Below are positions 20,001 through 28,230 of a stretch of DNA of 64,000 nucleotides, one piece after another (positions within the stretch are counted from its first letter, which is position 1; each line of letters begins with the position of its first letter). The DNA comes from Blastopirellula sp. (GTDB lineage: Bacteria > Planctomycetota > Planctomycetia > Pirellulales > Pirellulaceae): positions 158,472-222,471 of the forward strand of contig NVWB01000001.1 of assembly GCA_002733575.1 (NCBI GenBank). The letters run 5' to 3'. A program made the translations under genes and the position numbers. The notes beneath the pieces were generated by a model, which was given only the letters and a program-made list of their open reading frames with translations, was not told where the DNA came from and did not search any database.

Positions 20001-23000
20001 GCACGTGTCAATATCTTTGAGGCACTGACCGCAATTGAGGGTGTCACCTATGATGATCAGGACGAGTTCGAAACAATCGGGTCGCTGACTCTGCAACTGG
20101 AAGGCACCACCAATATCGGTGATGTCACCATTGCTGAGACAAATGGAGAGGGTGCCTTTGAATTCCTGCGCATCCACTCTTATGATGACCGCTCGACGAT
20201 CCCGGACAACCTTGACAACGGGTTTACAACGCAGCCGAATAAAATCGGCGATATCACCTTGCTGGCACCGTTGGATAACGACGACCCGCTGTTCGTCTCT
20301 ATCAACACTGACAGGTTCTTTGACGACAACGCCTTTGATGGCGGGGCCGAAGCTGATGCCGACGATGATGGTGGCCTGCTTGCTGATGGCACCGATGGTA
20401 ATGGTTCCGGGGCACCCTTCCGCGAAGGTGTTGATCTGGAAATCGGCACGATCTTCCTGGGTGACCCTGGCGAGTTCAACTCTGCGACGATCTTTATCGA
20501 CTCTCAGTCAGGACCTGTGGATGGTGGAGATGTCACAATCGACGCTATCGACATGTCCAATGCGAACCTGCAACTGGTTACGGTAAATATGGCCGCTTCC
20601 TTTGGCACACCCGGTGGTGTGGCCAGTACCGTTGATATCGAAATTGGCGGCATTAACTGGCAGGATGTTGCCATTGAAATGGGTGTGGATATAGATCCTG
20701 CCGATTTGCCGGTGGCGTTTGGTAACCCAGGCTCCAGCAATGGCGGAGACCTTGAGATCGTTCACTATATTGAAGATCTTGTTGTTGCCGATGGCAATCC
20801 TGACAATATTGATCTGGCACCTGGTGGATCAGGTCAGGAAATCATCCTGAATGTCGTTGGTGGTGACAACAACCTGAAAGAGCTTGGCGATGGCGGTGAC
20901 TTTGGTGTCGATGGCGTTTACGTCTCGGGGACCGGTTCGCTCACACTGAGCGCAGATCAGTTGGTGGCTATCGGTATTCTTGATGCGGATGGCGACGGTG
21001 TGGCGGATAACTGGGTTCTTGGCTCGGGTGCATCGCTGACACTGAACATCTGTGATCTGAGTGATCAAGAGCTTGATCTTGACATGATTGCCGCAGCTGG
21101 CATCAACATCGGTACGATCACAATTGCAGAGCCCGGTGCTGATCTGGACAACGGCACAACGCTTGGTAATGCGGACCAGATCATTCTGGAAATCGTTGAC
21201 GGTGATGTGACGCTGGAATTGTCAGCAGAGCAGTTCAACGGCCTGGACGGACCAGGTACGATCATCGAAAACCGCGGCCCAGACGCCGAGGATGAAGATG
21301 TTGGTACGGTTCTGATCGACAACGTTGTTGATATCGAAGTTGAATCCACAGGCGAAGCCACGATTGATGTGTCTCTTGTCGATACCACTGGTGACAATCA
21401 GTTCTTTGTTGAAGAGGCTTACAACCCAAGTGCTGCAAACGATCCAACTCCTGATACGGATGTTTCGCACATTGGGACTGCGCTTGATCAAGACACAACC
21501 TTCTCGGATGCGTCTGATCTGGGTGACTTTGCGGTGACGCTGATCGATCTGAACAGCACCGATGGTGTTGCAAACGAACTGGCCGGTCAGACTGTCCGCT
21601 TCTCCAATGAGGTGCAGGCAGGCCGCGACGTGAACGTTCTGGGTGCAGACTCGTTGGCGACTTTCAACAGTGACAGTGCAACCAACGCGGATCACACCGT
21701 AGGAGCAGATGATAAGGACGAGACCGACACCAATGTCGTCTGGCTCTTTGACACCGTAACCGGTGGTGTGGATGTTGGCGGCTACAGCGGCCACCTTGGC
21801 CGTGTGGTGTTCAGCGACGAGTTGGTTGACAGCGTTAGCGGTGATGTGGATGGCCTGTTTACCATCCCAGACCCAGACAACGCTGGTTCGCCGCTCTTTA
21901 CGCTTAATACCGATATCATCAAGGTGATTGATACACGGGATCTGGATGCACTGTTGCAGCTCAACGTGAACGTTGCTCAGCGTGTCGAGATCAGAGCCTT
22001 CACCACAATTGCCGGTGCCGAGTTTGAAATCGACGATCCGCTGGTTTCGATCTCTACCCTGCGTATCGACATGGGTGGTGCGACCGACATCAACGATCTG
22101 GTGCTCGACAATATCCTTGGTCCGGTGAACCCGGATAACCCGAACTTCCCGGGTGATGATGATTTCGAACTGCTGACGATCAACTCGCTGATTGCCAACC
22201 ATGATGGTCACTATCTGCTGCCTGACAGCTGGACGGATGCCATTCCGCTGCCAAGCAACGATCTGCAGATTTTGAACCAGTCCAACACGGTTGGGGACAT
22301 CTCAAGCGGTGACGATCGCGGTGTGTTACACACCATCCTGATCAACACCTTTGACCGGGACAACTCTGATAGCGGTGTCGGTGATACTGATGAAACCCTA
22401 GCGGACTTCCTCGAAGACGATAGACCTGGCTTTGGCGGGACTGACGGTGATAACAATGGTGATACCAACGGCACCCCGGATGCGGACGAGGGTCTTCCAA
22501 GTGTAGAAGGTACGAGCTTTATCGCCGAGACCATCTACTTCTCGGATGATGGCGACACCACGGGTGTTGGTGGCGATACAGGGACGCCGACGGCAACCCT
22601 GACGCTGACCGGCGAAAATGATGTCACTGTTAAGTCTCTGGATACATCAGATACTGACATCACCGGACTGTTGGTTGTTACCACTGGCTATACCGGCACT
22701 TTCACCATCACCGGCGGCAGCCCCGCCTTTGACGGCGACGGCACCGGCTCTGGACAAGGCGACACAACCGAGACGCTGACCTTTGACAATGACAATACAG
22801 AGGCTGGTGTGATCCAGTTGGCCAGCACCATCACGTTTGATGATCCGCTCACAGTGGATGACGGTGGAACGCCGCAGGTCGAAAACAACGAAGCCAACAT
22901 CGAATACAATGTTGGTTCCGGCGAGACCCTCCCATATGCGGGTGTGTCCGGCGGTGCGTTGGAATCGATCGATACAACCTTGCATGATGGCACGATCAGT

Positions 23001-25382
23001 CTTGGGGTGATCTCTCAGGTCAACAGCGAGACCTTCAGCATCGATGCCGGTGACGGTGGTCAACTCTTTGGTTGCCTCGGTACTGCACTGGATGATGGTG
23101 TCGAAGAAACGCCAAGCCTGTCTGCAACGGGAACCTGGACATTTACAGGTGAAGGGGGTGGTGACCCAGCCTTTGGCGGCGCCAATAACTTTGATCTTGA
23201 GATCAAGGCGATTGATATTGCTGATGGTGGCACCATGGTCTTCAACGATGTGGATGTCTGCATCACTGCCGACCTGGACCTGACGGGCGCAGTGCTTGAC
23301 TTCAACGGCAGCTCGACGCTCAAAGTAGCGGAAGGGGCCAAACTGATCCTGACTGTTGAGCAGGTGACAGCTCTGGATAACGATGGCATCATGATCGAAG
23401 GTGCAGGTACCGTCTGTGTCATTGGTGAAAGTGATGACACAGATATCCTGATCGATACCGACTTTAGCAACCTGCGTACTGCAACAGTTGATCTGTCTGT
23501 TGTCACGCTGGCGGCATCGGATAGTGACGATGCAGTCAACATCACAGTGCGCGGTGCACGTGAGGTAGGTGGTGCTGATCTGGTGGATGAGAACGGCGAT
23601 CGTGTTGCCCAGACCATCATCGGGACAGCGTTCAACGACAACGCCCGGGTCACTAGCGGTGCAGACGACGGGGTGACTGACAATATCGACGTCATCCTGC
23701 GTCTGGGTGCTGACAGTGGCAACATCGGCGATCCGGTCAACAATCTGACGGACGGTTCTCCGGAAGAGGATGCTCTGCAGGAAACGGGTGATGTCATCCG
23801 TTTGAACCCTGGCCAGCCAGACGTTGGTGTCCAGATCGAAGTCGATGCAGGCTTTGACGAGGTGACCAGCGGTGAAGGCATCGACAGCAACGATGTTGTT
23901 CAGGTCGCGGCGGGTGCGGAGTTCTATACCACCACCAGCAATGACGATGATGAATCCTTCGTGGCCACGGCTGACACCACCAATGACGGTGTGGCGGTTC
24001 TGGTCTTGGATGATAATACCGGTGGTGCTACTACTGCGACCCTTGATGTCTCGGCGGCAGGCGGTGCCAATGGTTGGTGGCTCGTTGGCGATGATGACAA
24101 CGATGGTGCAGGTGCAGGCTTTGCGAATGACGTGATCATCGGCAGCGACAATGATGACATGATCATCGACGGTGCGGCGGATACGATTGACGCCTTTGTG
24201 GATGGCAACGACTCTGAGGAAGACATCTTCACGGGTAATGCCGGTGCGGATACGTTCGTGTTCAATGTTGGTACCTCGACTGTGGCGACTGTTACCGATG
24301 CAGTAGAAGCGGAAGCCCGCGACTATACATCTGTGCTGGTTGCCTACACCGATGCAGTAGATGATGCGACCGACGAGCTGGCCGTTGATATCCGTATCGG
24401 TAACAGCCTTAGCACCACGCTTCTGGTGAATGAGACAACTGCTCCGGGTGTCGACTTTACCAGCGCCTTCAGCATTGCCGCGGCGATTGCAACGGTTCTG
24501 AATGGTCATCCTGACATCACTGCAACGGATGACGGGGCGGGGCTGGTCACGGCCTACAGTGCTCTATCGTTCACCTTCAACGGCATTGACGAGAACACGG
24601 TGGGCATGGATCCTGTTGTCGGTGCTGACTTCACCTTCGACGATCTGGTCGACGCCAACACTGATCACAGCGATGACGCGGCTGATGTTGACGATGATGA
24701 TCAGGGTCAGGTGTCTTCGACACTGTCAGGCATCGTTGATCCCGGTGAGATCTATGAAGCAACTGTGGTGCGTGGTGACGGCACTGCCCTGACTGTGGCT
24801 TACACAGCTTTGGGTGGTGACGATGTCGACGATGTCATGGACGCACTAGCGGGTCTGCTGAATGCAGGGGCCCTCGGTACGTTCCTTGCAGCGTCGTTCG
24901 ACACTCCGAGCACGGTTCTTCCGGTGCCTGTAACGGGTGAACTGGTCATTCAGGATGCTGATGGTGGATTTGGGGTTGGCGCGGGTGCCGATGATGGTGG
25001 CATAACGCTTACCGTCAGCGGTGTCAGCACCGTCACTGGCCTCAGTTCTTCGTCGCTGCTTGACGGAACCGAGACCACGCTGGATGAAGCTGATGCAGAT
25101 GTCATCACCGACTTCGACGAGGACGATGACCTGATCGACTTTGCTAGTTTGGCTGCTGGTTCCGGGGCGAACTATGACGAAGGTTCGGAAGTTGCTGACT
25201 TTGCAACAGCGCTAGCGGATGCGGACGCGGCTATGGGTGGTGGTGTCATCTATTACCTGACCTCGACCGCAGCCGACGAAGGCCTGTTGTTCTACGATGC
25301 GAACGGCGACGGCGGCGTAGACGGTGTGGTATCCTTGCTGGGTATCGACAGCACCAGCTTTGACGACAGCAATATCGCCTAA
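14046..25382 (+). CDS. Giant acidic DUF4214 surface protein, type I secreted (S-layer or adhesin type)
   Basis: A 3778-residue, strongly acidic protein rich in Asp, Asn, Gly and Thr. Residues about 5-170 hold two DUF4214 repeats (LYVAYFDRAPDPEGLQFWID and IYINLFGRSPDPDGFAFWLD), a module found at the N-terminus of type I secreted and S-layer-like proteins. There is no N-terminal signal peptide. The body contains degenerate glycine-aspartate segments and at least eight copies of a short module of the form xLTLxxxQ (for example ATLTLSQAQIQAL, SLTLTQAQFLSL). Near the C-terminus a weak RTX block (GSDNDDMIIDGA, GNAGADTFVF) and DVITDFDEDDDLIDFASL precede an acidic end, typical of a type I secretion signal. 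The secretion ATPase and adaptor genes follow. Calcium-dependent surface assembly is inferred. Unusually for this class it contains several cysteines. Confidence 0.88.
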   Translation: MATVEQINALTGLYVAYFDRAPDPEGLQFWIDQLDNGRDFSTISQDFAESQEALDIYPYLNTPEVSSPSAFITQIYINLFGRSPDPDGFAFWLDVLESGEVEPGDMVEAVMLGAQDTIVDGTMILDKTTVDNKIATGYAFVDTASNTPGFEWSQQAYDGAVAAINGVDATDASVEAALNTQHTYFADFATNSIFTLCEHTVLVSEEVVTTQLVTNTVLYWGYNPHSHDETDGVDNTAGGNDNNLTNEGPQDGGIPASAFMDYLADIANIDLTEIDPINVDDDEKLYDFDNLEEITLNVNDDGTGTLTVTWPDGTADDIAVAAEYFALIHDLIFDAEGNSRFFEKEVAADVPVYVDNNGNVTLDASAPGATEIGRVDAVLTTVEGAVYASIPPILTPTVNNGGTFESGFTGIDDDFIQVGRLDLLHGAIIDGGQGYNTLEIDAKGHFAQPKALLNIQHINIENLPNIYTDDDNANQYPDVIENKGGDNDSIIDLSRAVDIETLTITEGDFAGLDADNYEAGDLTVTGIRNGAVVTLDGNFDDGDIRLNYSEVQGDGVHAVFSNLNMDSSLEIAHNSPKLTIESTGGGNYVNDGDLGGNDANLKELYITGDAYLHIEGDMDDTFDDDLPVLIDASANTAGVNLELSGSEKVTFLGTDSDDRFVVSTDEASGGVGSQDEAVTIVGGEGDDHYEIETYTATVSTGTGNNNVELDGVVTATITSAGNGNNHIEGEVVQITATVGDGDNRFDIEAFDSPSSTVWTFIDDMDTVVDLTAGDGANLFNVYANGDSFGSGDHYLKPAVINITAGDGGNKVFIPALPNAFTGVLSTVTINTGDGEDHMLVGGSDITINSGGGNDNITLLGIDNDYVTQVAHISGGQLDDYNYKGFIPSIYGAKIVIDTGTGESTITLGNYNGDVFNFSGQNGAIVAKEGSSITGENITLFIDTDADLRAATLDGITKIILDDDNRDYAGQGFPDGSSNTGDAASLTLLDTQFAALGADIFSTQGETFGAQSILTLIITGDVTLSDLIDFSTWNDSVKLCFVVEDGASLTLTAEELHKYVAPEGIAVDEANGYNDNGVTVTDAGYDFDPYNDQYGGTGGGTVAGTSTMVDVDVIYSPDGWTRPAEDPGTNTIYIDSDVTPVADDIESPFATDLIITGDADFYIDGEVDLGTNFTVDFSGLNGDTPENADGVEVAMTISNFQDITGDVNTALNDPNDGDEENANTPNPATWGVITGNGTSDDPVRINIEIANGDSVGDSDLGVTAGGFHSSGVQQYIVTDILDTFGNTQSQASGGSVTVVVCDQTEDLEVLGLQNNRNGDVTFEQVNWGTTILLEGDGYANSSDQEKNLGNPDLSEVGEVIVNFFEPGANAEVRITNQGVELGLNEDAEDGYDANGERWLDVVGITVNNADRLLINVEDGDAIIHDVTGDDVERVIVNGPEDVTLVVAGVDGNDGSGFDASDLKSLDASGVDGTFTLCLTDNADLSGVVLTGIDAIVLKGDVMLTLTGDQAEEFQGLISNDGSGTTVLNIVDMGDQVIDMAAIDVDDIGTVTFVDEPVTVDAATNFGGADVLIIPEDSQVTMTVAQFNTADADSGSAPVVMDGDGGGNADDNTLILTDANPGVDAVVDVDLTNVDVDVDVDIVLNDFTANADFDISSTGGETTTILVGGTTDLSAGDLGTTDCIELQDGATLTLSQAQIQALISGSVPIEDVIKLADGASATLNINGIDGVGDALLLSDLVAEYPGLDIGTLTLTDFTVATNVTLPGWTLGGADEIVTPTADLNDTIDGLEPTSLTLTQAQFLSLDGIGFISGDSIVNITGLTNNNDADGDIDIDYDDDLIIDFSGISANAGTLTLLEDGLFVTQNGEIVTFNSVSVIKNADGDAFSIDLTDGQTIGFSTAEQASGTDVNETLTGTATNPTAILWTFTDFPTTPIDTSNYDPAINTLYISEDLVDGQNEEDLWTTLPSTIDVQKYNAEGIPDILIPFARVNIFEALTAIEGVTYDDQDEFETIGSLTLQLEGTTNIGDVTIAETNGEGAFEFLRIHSYDDRSTIPDNLDNGFTTQPNKIGDITLLAPLDNDDPLFVSINTDRFFDDNAFDGGAEADADDDGGLLADGTDGNGSGAPFREGVDLEIGTIFLGDPGEFNSATIFIDSQSGPVDGGDVTIDAIDMSNANLQLVTVNMAASFGTPGGVASTVDIEIGGINWQDVAIEMGVDIDPADLPVAFGNPGSSNGGDLEIVHYIEDLVVADGNPDNIDLAPGGSGQEIILNVVGGDNNLKELGDGGDFGVDGVYVSGTGSLTLSADQLVAIGILDADGDGVADNWVLGSGASLTLNICDLSDQELDLDMIAAAGINIGTITIAEPGADLDNGTTLGNADQIILEIVDGDVTLELSAEQFNGLDGPGTIIENRGPDAEDEDVGTVLIDNVVDIEVESTGEATIDVSLVDTTGDNQFFVEEAYNPSAANDPTPDTDVSHIGTALDQDTTFSDASDLGDFAVTLIDLNSTDGVANELAGQTVRFSNEVQAGRDVNVLGADSLATFNSDSATNADHTVGADDKDETDTNVVWLFDTVTGGVDVGGYSGHLGRVVFSDELVDSVSGDVDGLFTIPDPDNAGSPLFTLNTDIIKVIDTRDLDALLQLNVNVAQRVEIRAFTTIAGAEFEIDDPLVSISTLRIDMGGATDINDLVLDNILGPVNPDNPNFPGDDDFELLTINSLIANHDGHYLLPDSWTDAIPLPSNDLQILNQSNTVGDISSGDDRGVLHTILINTFDRDNSDSGVGDTDETLADFLEDDRPGFGGTDGDNNGDTNGTPDADEGLPSVEGTSFIAETIYFSDDGDTTGVGGDTGTPTATLTLTGENDVTVKSLDTSDTDITGLLVVTTGYTGTFTITGGSPAFDGDGTGSGQGDTTETLTFDNDNTEAGVIQLASTITFDDPLTVDDGGTPQVENNEANIEYNVGSGETLPYAGVSGGALESIDTTLHDGTISLGVISQVNSETFSIDAGDGGQLFGCLGTALDDGVEETPSLSATGTWTFTGEGGGDPAFGGANNFDLEIKAIDIADGGTMVFNDVDVCITADLDLTGAVLDFNGSSTLKVAEGAKLILTVEQVTALDNDGIMIEGAGTVCVIGESDDTDILIDTDFSNLRTATVDLSVVTLAASDSDDAVNITVRGAREVGGADLVDENGDRVAQTIIGTAFNDNARVTSGADDGVTDNIDVILRLGADSGNIGDPVNNLTDGSPEEDALQETGDVIRLNPGQPDVGVQIEVDAGFDEVTSGEGIDSNDVVQVAAGAEFYTTTSNDDDESFVATADTTNDGVAVLVLDDNTGGATTATLDVSAAGGANGWWLVGDDDNDGAGAGFANDVIIGSDNDDMIIDGAADTIDAFVDGNDSEEDIFTGNAGADTFVFNVGTSTVATVTDAVEAEARDYTSVLVAYTDAVDDATDELAVDIRIGNSLSTTLLVNETTAPGVDFTSAFSIAAAIATVLNGHPDITATDDGAGLVTAYSALSFTFNGIDENTVGMDPVVGADFTFDDLVDANTDHSDDAADVDDDDQGQVSSTLSGIVDPGEIYEATVVRGDGTALTVAYTALGGDDVDDVMDALAGLLNAGALGTFLAASFDTPSTVLPVPVTGELVIQDADGGFGVGAGADDGGITLTVSGVSTVTGLSSSSLLDGTETTLDEADADVITDFDEDDDLIDFASLAAGSGANYDEGSEVADFATALADADAAMGGGVIYYLTSTAADEGLLFYDANGDGGVDGVVSLLGIDSTSFDDSNIA

Positions 25383-25432
25383 GTCAAAACGATCAACGGC
25401 TGATCCGGGCAACCGGGCCAGCCAGAAATTAC

Positions 25433-25470
25433 AGGCCCCCACATCCAATCGGCTGTGGGGGCCTAATTTA
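25433..25470 (+). terminator. Strong hairpin terminator after the giant gene
   Basis: AGGCCCCCACA (25433-25443) and TGTGGGGGCCT (25454-25464) pair perfectly over 11 bases around a ten-base loop and are followed by AATTTA. It lies 50 bases after the stop codon and before the next small gene. It would end most transcripts and let a little read through to the export genes, as for the S-layer gene and its exporter in other alphaproteobacteria. Confidence 0.75.
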
Positions 25471-25503
25471 TAGATACGTAACAACTGACTGAATGAGGAC
25501 ATC

Positions 25504-25737
25504 ATGGCTAAAGAAGCACGCAAGAATGTACTGACCGTTGACGGCAAGGAATATGACACAGATTCCATCTCTGATAACGCCCGCAAGATTGCCCAGAACA
25601 TTCAGATGGCCGATCAGGAACTGATCCGGCTTCAGGCTGTGAACGCAATGGCCCAGACCGCGCGTCAGGCCTATGTCAAGGCACTGAAAGCGGAACTTGA
25701 GAAACCAGCGGCAGAAGAGACAGCATCTGACAGCTGA
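25504..25737 (+). CDS. Small DUF6447-like protein
   Basis: A 77-residue protein beginning with a beta segment containing VDGKEYDTDSISDNARKIAQNIQ and continuing as one long helix (ADQELIRLQAVNAMAQTARQAYVKAL) with an acidic tail. This layout resembles small proteins I recall as DUF6447, which are often found next to type I secretion genes. GAGGA stands five to six bases before the ATG. It sits between the giant secreted protein and the exporter, so a helper role in secretion or surface assembly is plausible but not shown. No signal peptide or membrane segment. Confidence 0.65.
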   Translation: MAKEARKNVLTVDGKEYDTDSISDNARKIAQNIQMADQELIRLQAVNAMAQTARQAYVKALKAELEKPAAEETASDS

Positions 25738-25755
25738 AAGCCGGGGGCAGAACCT

Positions 25756-26259
25756 ATGGGCACTGTCACACGGTTCACCACCCGGTACGACCATGCCGAA
25801 GACCGGATTTGCCTGCTGATCGAGCTTAAGGACAGCACGAGCAGCAGGCTCTGGCTGACGCGGCGATTGCTGAACCGGCTGGTTCCGGAAACCGTCAAAG
25901 TGGTGGACACAATCACCCATCGCGCGGTGTCTGATGACCCCTCGATGCTCGAGCGGGCGCATCAGTTTGACCAGCAGGCGGCGGTTGGGGCGATCAAAGC
26001 CCAGCCGCCGGTTGTCGCCGAAGATGATGCGCGATTGCTGGTCTCAAAGATAGCCATCCGGGCGCGGCGCGGGCGGCTGTTGATCGATCTGGGTGTCGGC
26101 AATGAGATCCGTCAGACGCTGAGTTTCAATTCGGCCGAACTGCGCCAGTGGATTTCGGTGTTGTATGATTGTTATACCCGCGCGCAATGGAGCGAAGATA
26201 TGTGGCCGTCCTGGGTGTCTTTGGCGCGCAGCGAACCGGTTCCGGCGCGATTGAATTAG
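25756..26259 (+). CDS. Uncharacterised protein beside the secretion genes
   Basis: A 167-residue protein with a good GGGGG ribosome site before its ATG, starting 18 bases after the preceding small gene, so the two are probably co-transcribed. It has alternating beta-like segments (MGTVTRFTTRYDHAEDRICLLIEL, LLVSKIAIRARRGRLLIDLGV) and a C-terminal helix-rich part (ELRQWISVLYDCYTRAQW). No signal peptide, membrane segment or known catalytic motif is visible. I do not recognise the family. Its position between the giant surface protein and its exporter suggests an accessory role; this is context inference only. Confidence 0.7.
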   Translation: MGTVTRFTTRYDHAEDRICLLIELKDSTSSRLWLTRRLLNRLVPETVKVVDTITHRAVSDDPSMLERAHQFDQQAAVGAIKAQPPVVAEDDARLLVSKIAIRARRGRLLIDLGVGNEIRQTLSFNSAELRQWISVLYDCYTRAQWSEDMWPSWVSLARSEPVPARLN

Positions 26260-26445
26260 GGTTTTTGTGCAGCACCCGTGAGGTCGGCACAACAAAAGTC
26301 CCCCCAATGGTCCCTGTTTCTTGTATAAGGGTCATGTTATGAATATATCTGCCGATAACAGGCTACATCACGGTTCGATAGTGTGTAAAAAGATAGTGTG
26401 ATTTCATAGATATCGCAATAGTTTAGAGCGAAAGTACCTTTTAAA

Positions 26446-28185
26446 ATGCGGCAGCTGACTCCTCTCGAACTTGCCTATAAGAAATACCGGGCGGCATTTC
26501 TGGCGACTGTGATTTTCAGTTTCTTTGCCAACTTGCTGATGTTTGTCGGGCCGCTGTTCATGTTGCAGGTCTATGACCGGGTATTGGCGAGCCGGAACGA
26601 GCTTACCTTGCTGATGTTGGTGGTGATCGCCATTTTCCTGTTGGTGACCTACGGGCTTTTGGAATTCACCCGCTCGCGGTTGTTGGTACGGGCCGGGTTG
26701 CAGTTTGATGAGGTGCTGGCAAATCCGGTGTTTCACCGTGTGGTCAAACAAAAGACAGCAGACCCGTCAAGCAGCGCACAGGTCACTCTTTCAGATATCG
26801 ATAAAGTACGGGAATTCCTGACAGGACAGGGGATTCTTGCGTTCTTTGATGCGCCTTGGGTGCCGTTGTTTCTTGCTTTGTGTTTCGCGTTTCATCCGTG
26901 GCTTGGCGGCGTGGCGACAGGCGGGGCCGTCGTGATTTTCGGCCTGGCGCTGGCCAATGAGTTTTCGACCCGCGAGGCGTTGCAGGATGCCGGCACTGCC
27001 GCGCAGGGTGCCAACCACTTTGTGACCACCACGATGCAGAACGCCGAAGTGATCCGGGCTCTTGGGATGGAAAAGGCACTTACCAAGCGCTGGTTGGATC
27101 GTCACGACACCATGCTGGATAGTCAGGCCATCGCCAGCGGCCGGGCCGGCATCATCATGTCGTCCTCTAAATTTGTACGTATGAGCCTGCAGGTGGCTAT
27201 TCTGGCAACAGGTGCCTATCTGGCTATTCATCAAGAGATTTCTCCTGGCATCATGATTGCCGCCTCTATCGTGATGGGACGCGCCCTTGCCCCGGTTGAA
27301 CAGGCCGTGGGCCAGTGGAAACAGTTTGTTGGGGCCCGGCAGTCCAACCAGCGCCTGAAAATTCTCTTTGCTCAGGTTGCCGCCGAAGAAGAGCGGACAG
27401 AAATGCCTGATCCAAAAGGCAAGCTTGATGTCGAGAAGCTCTTTAGCATCATCCCCGGAACAAAGATCCCCATGCTAAAGGGTGTGAGCTTTTCCCTGGA
27501 AGCGGGCGAGGTGCTATGTATCATCGGGCCCAGTGGTTCCGGTAAGACAACCCTTGTGCGCCATTTAGTCGGCGCATCGCTGCCGTCTTCTGGTGCTGTT
27601 CGCCTGGATGGCACCGAGATGCATCATTGGGAAGCCGAGCAAGTCGGCGCCCGCCTTGGGTACCTGCCTCAGGATGTGAAGCTGTTTGGAGGCACTGTCG
27701 GCGAAAACATTTCTCGTTTTCAGGAAGAGCCCGAGGATAGTGATATCGTCGAAGCCGCCAAACTGGCCGGCGCCCACGAGCTGGTTCAGGAGTTCCCGAA
27801 CAGCTATGGAACCAATGTCGGTGATGGTGGCAGTTCCCTGTCCGGAGGCCAACGTCAGCGTATCGGACTGGCCCGGGCCGTTTACAAAAAGCCATGCCTG
27901 GTTATCCTTGATGAACCCAATTCCAATCTGGATAATCATGGCGAACAGGCGCTTGCAGAATGCATCAAGACGCTCAAGAGCCAGGGTACAACTGTTATTC
28001 TGGTGACGCACAAAAAGAACCTTCTGACAATCTCGGACAAGACACTCATGCTGGTTAATGGTGTTGTGGAAAAATTTGGCCCGACAGCCGAACTTTTTGC
28101 GCAACCAAAGCCAGTTGTAGCGGAAACTGCTGCTCAAAAGATGTCTGTTGTTCAACTCTCTCCGTCACCGAAAAAGGGCGCATAG
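26446..28185 (+). CDS. Type I secretion ATPase/permease (PrtD/RsaD family)
   Basis: A 579-residue ABC exporter half-transporter. The N-terminal membrane domain has hydrophobic stretches at about 18-40, 55-75, 130-170 and 245-280. The ATPase domain has Walker A GPSGSGKTT at 361-369, the Q-loop LPQD at 407-410, the signature LSGGQRQ at 465-471 and Walker B LVILDEP at 485-491. There is no peptidase or peptidase-like N-terminal domain, which matches the PrtD/AprD/RsaD subgroup that exports RTX and S-layer proteins. It would form the inner-membrane motor with the adaptor encoded 46 bases downstream. No outer-membrane TolC-like gene is in the window, so that part must come from elsewhere. The ribosome site is weak. 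Confidence 0.93.
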   Translation: MRQLTPLELAYKKYRAAFLATVIFSFFANLLMFVGPLFMLQVYDRVLASRNELTLLMLVVIAIFLLVTYGLLEFTRSRLLVRAGLQFDEVLANPVFHRVVKQKTADPSSSAQVTLSDIDKVREFLTGQGILAFFDAPWVPLFLALCFAFHPWLGGVATGGAVVIFGLALANEFSTREALQDAGTAAQGANHFVTTTMQNAEVIRALGMEKALTKRWLDRHDTMLDSQAIASGRAGIIMSSSKFVRMSLQVAILATGAYLAIHQEISPGIMIAASIVMGRALAPVEQAVGQWKQFVGARQSNQRLKILFAQVAAEEERTEMPDPKGKLDVEKLFSIIPGTKIPMLKGVSFSLEAGEVLCIIGPSGSGKTTLVRHLVGASLPSSGAVRLDGTEMHHWEAEQVGARLGYLPQDVKLFGGTVGENISRFQEEPEDSDIVEAAKLAGAHELVQEFPNSYGTNVGDGGSSLSGGQRQRIGLARAVYKKPCLVILDEPNSNLDNHGEQALAECIKTLKSQGTTVILVTHKKNLLTISDKTLMLVNGVVEKFGPTAELFAQPKPVVAETAAQKMSVVQLSPSPKKGA

Positions 28186-28230
28186 CCTCGGTGTTGTCGG
28201 AGACCCATTTCTATCGGTGAGGAGTCTACA

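Noticed and set aside
22647..24509. 620-codon open frame on the minus strand inside the giant gene
   Set aside because: Same cause as the other antisense frame; the translation shows no domain.
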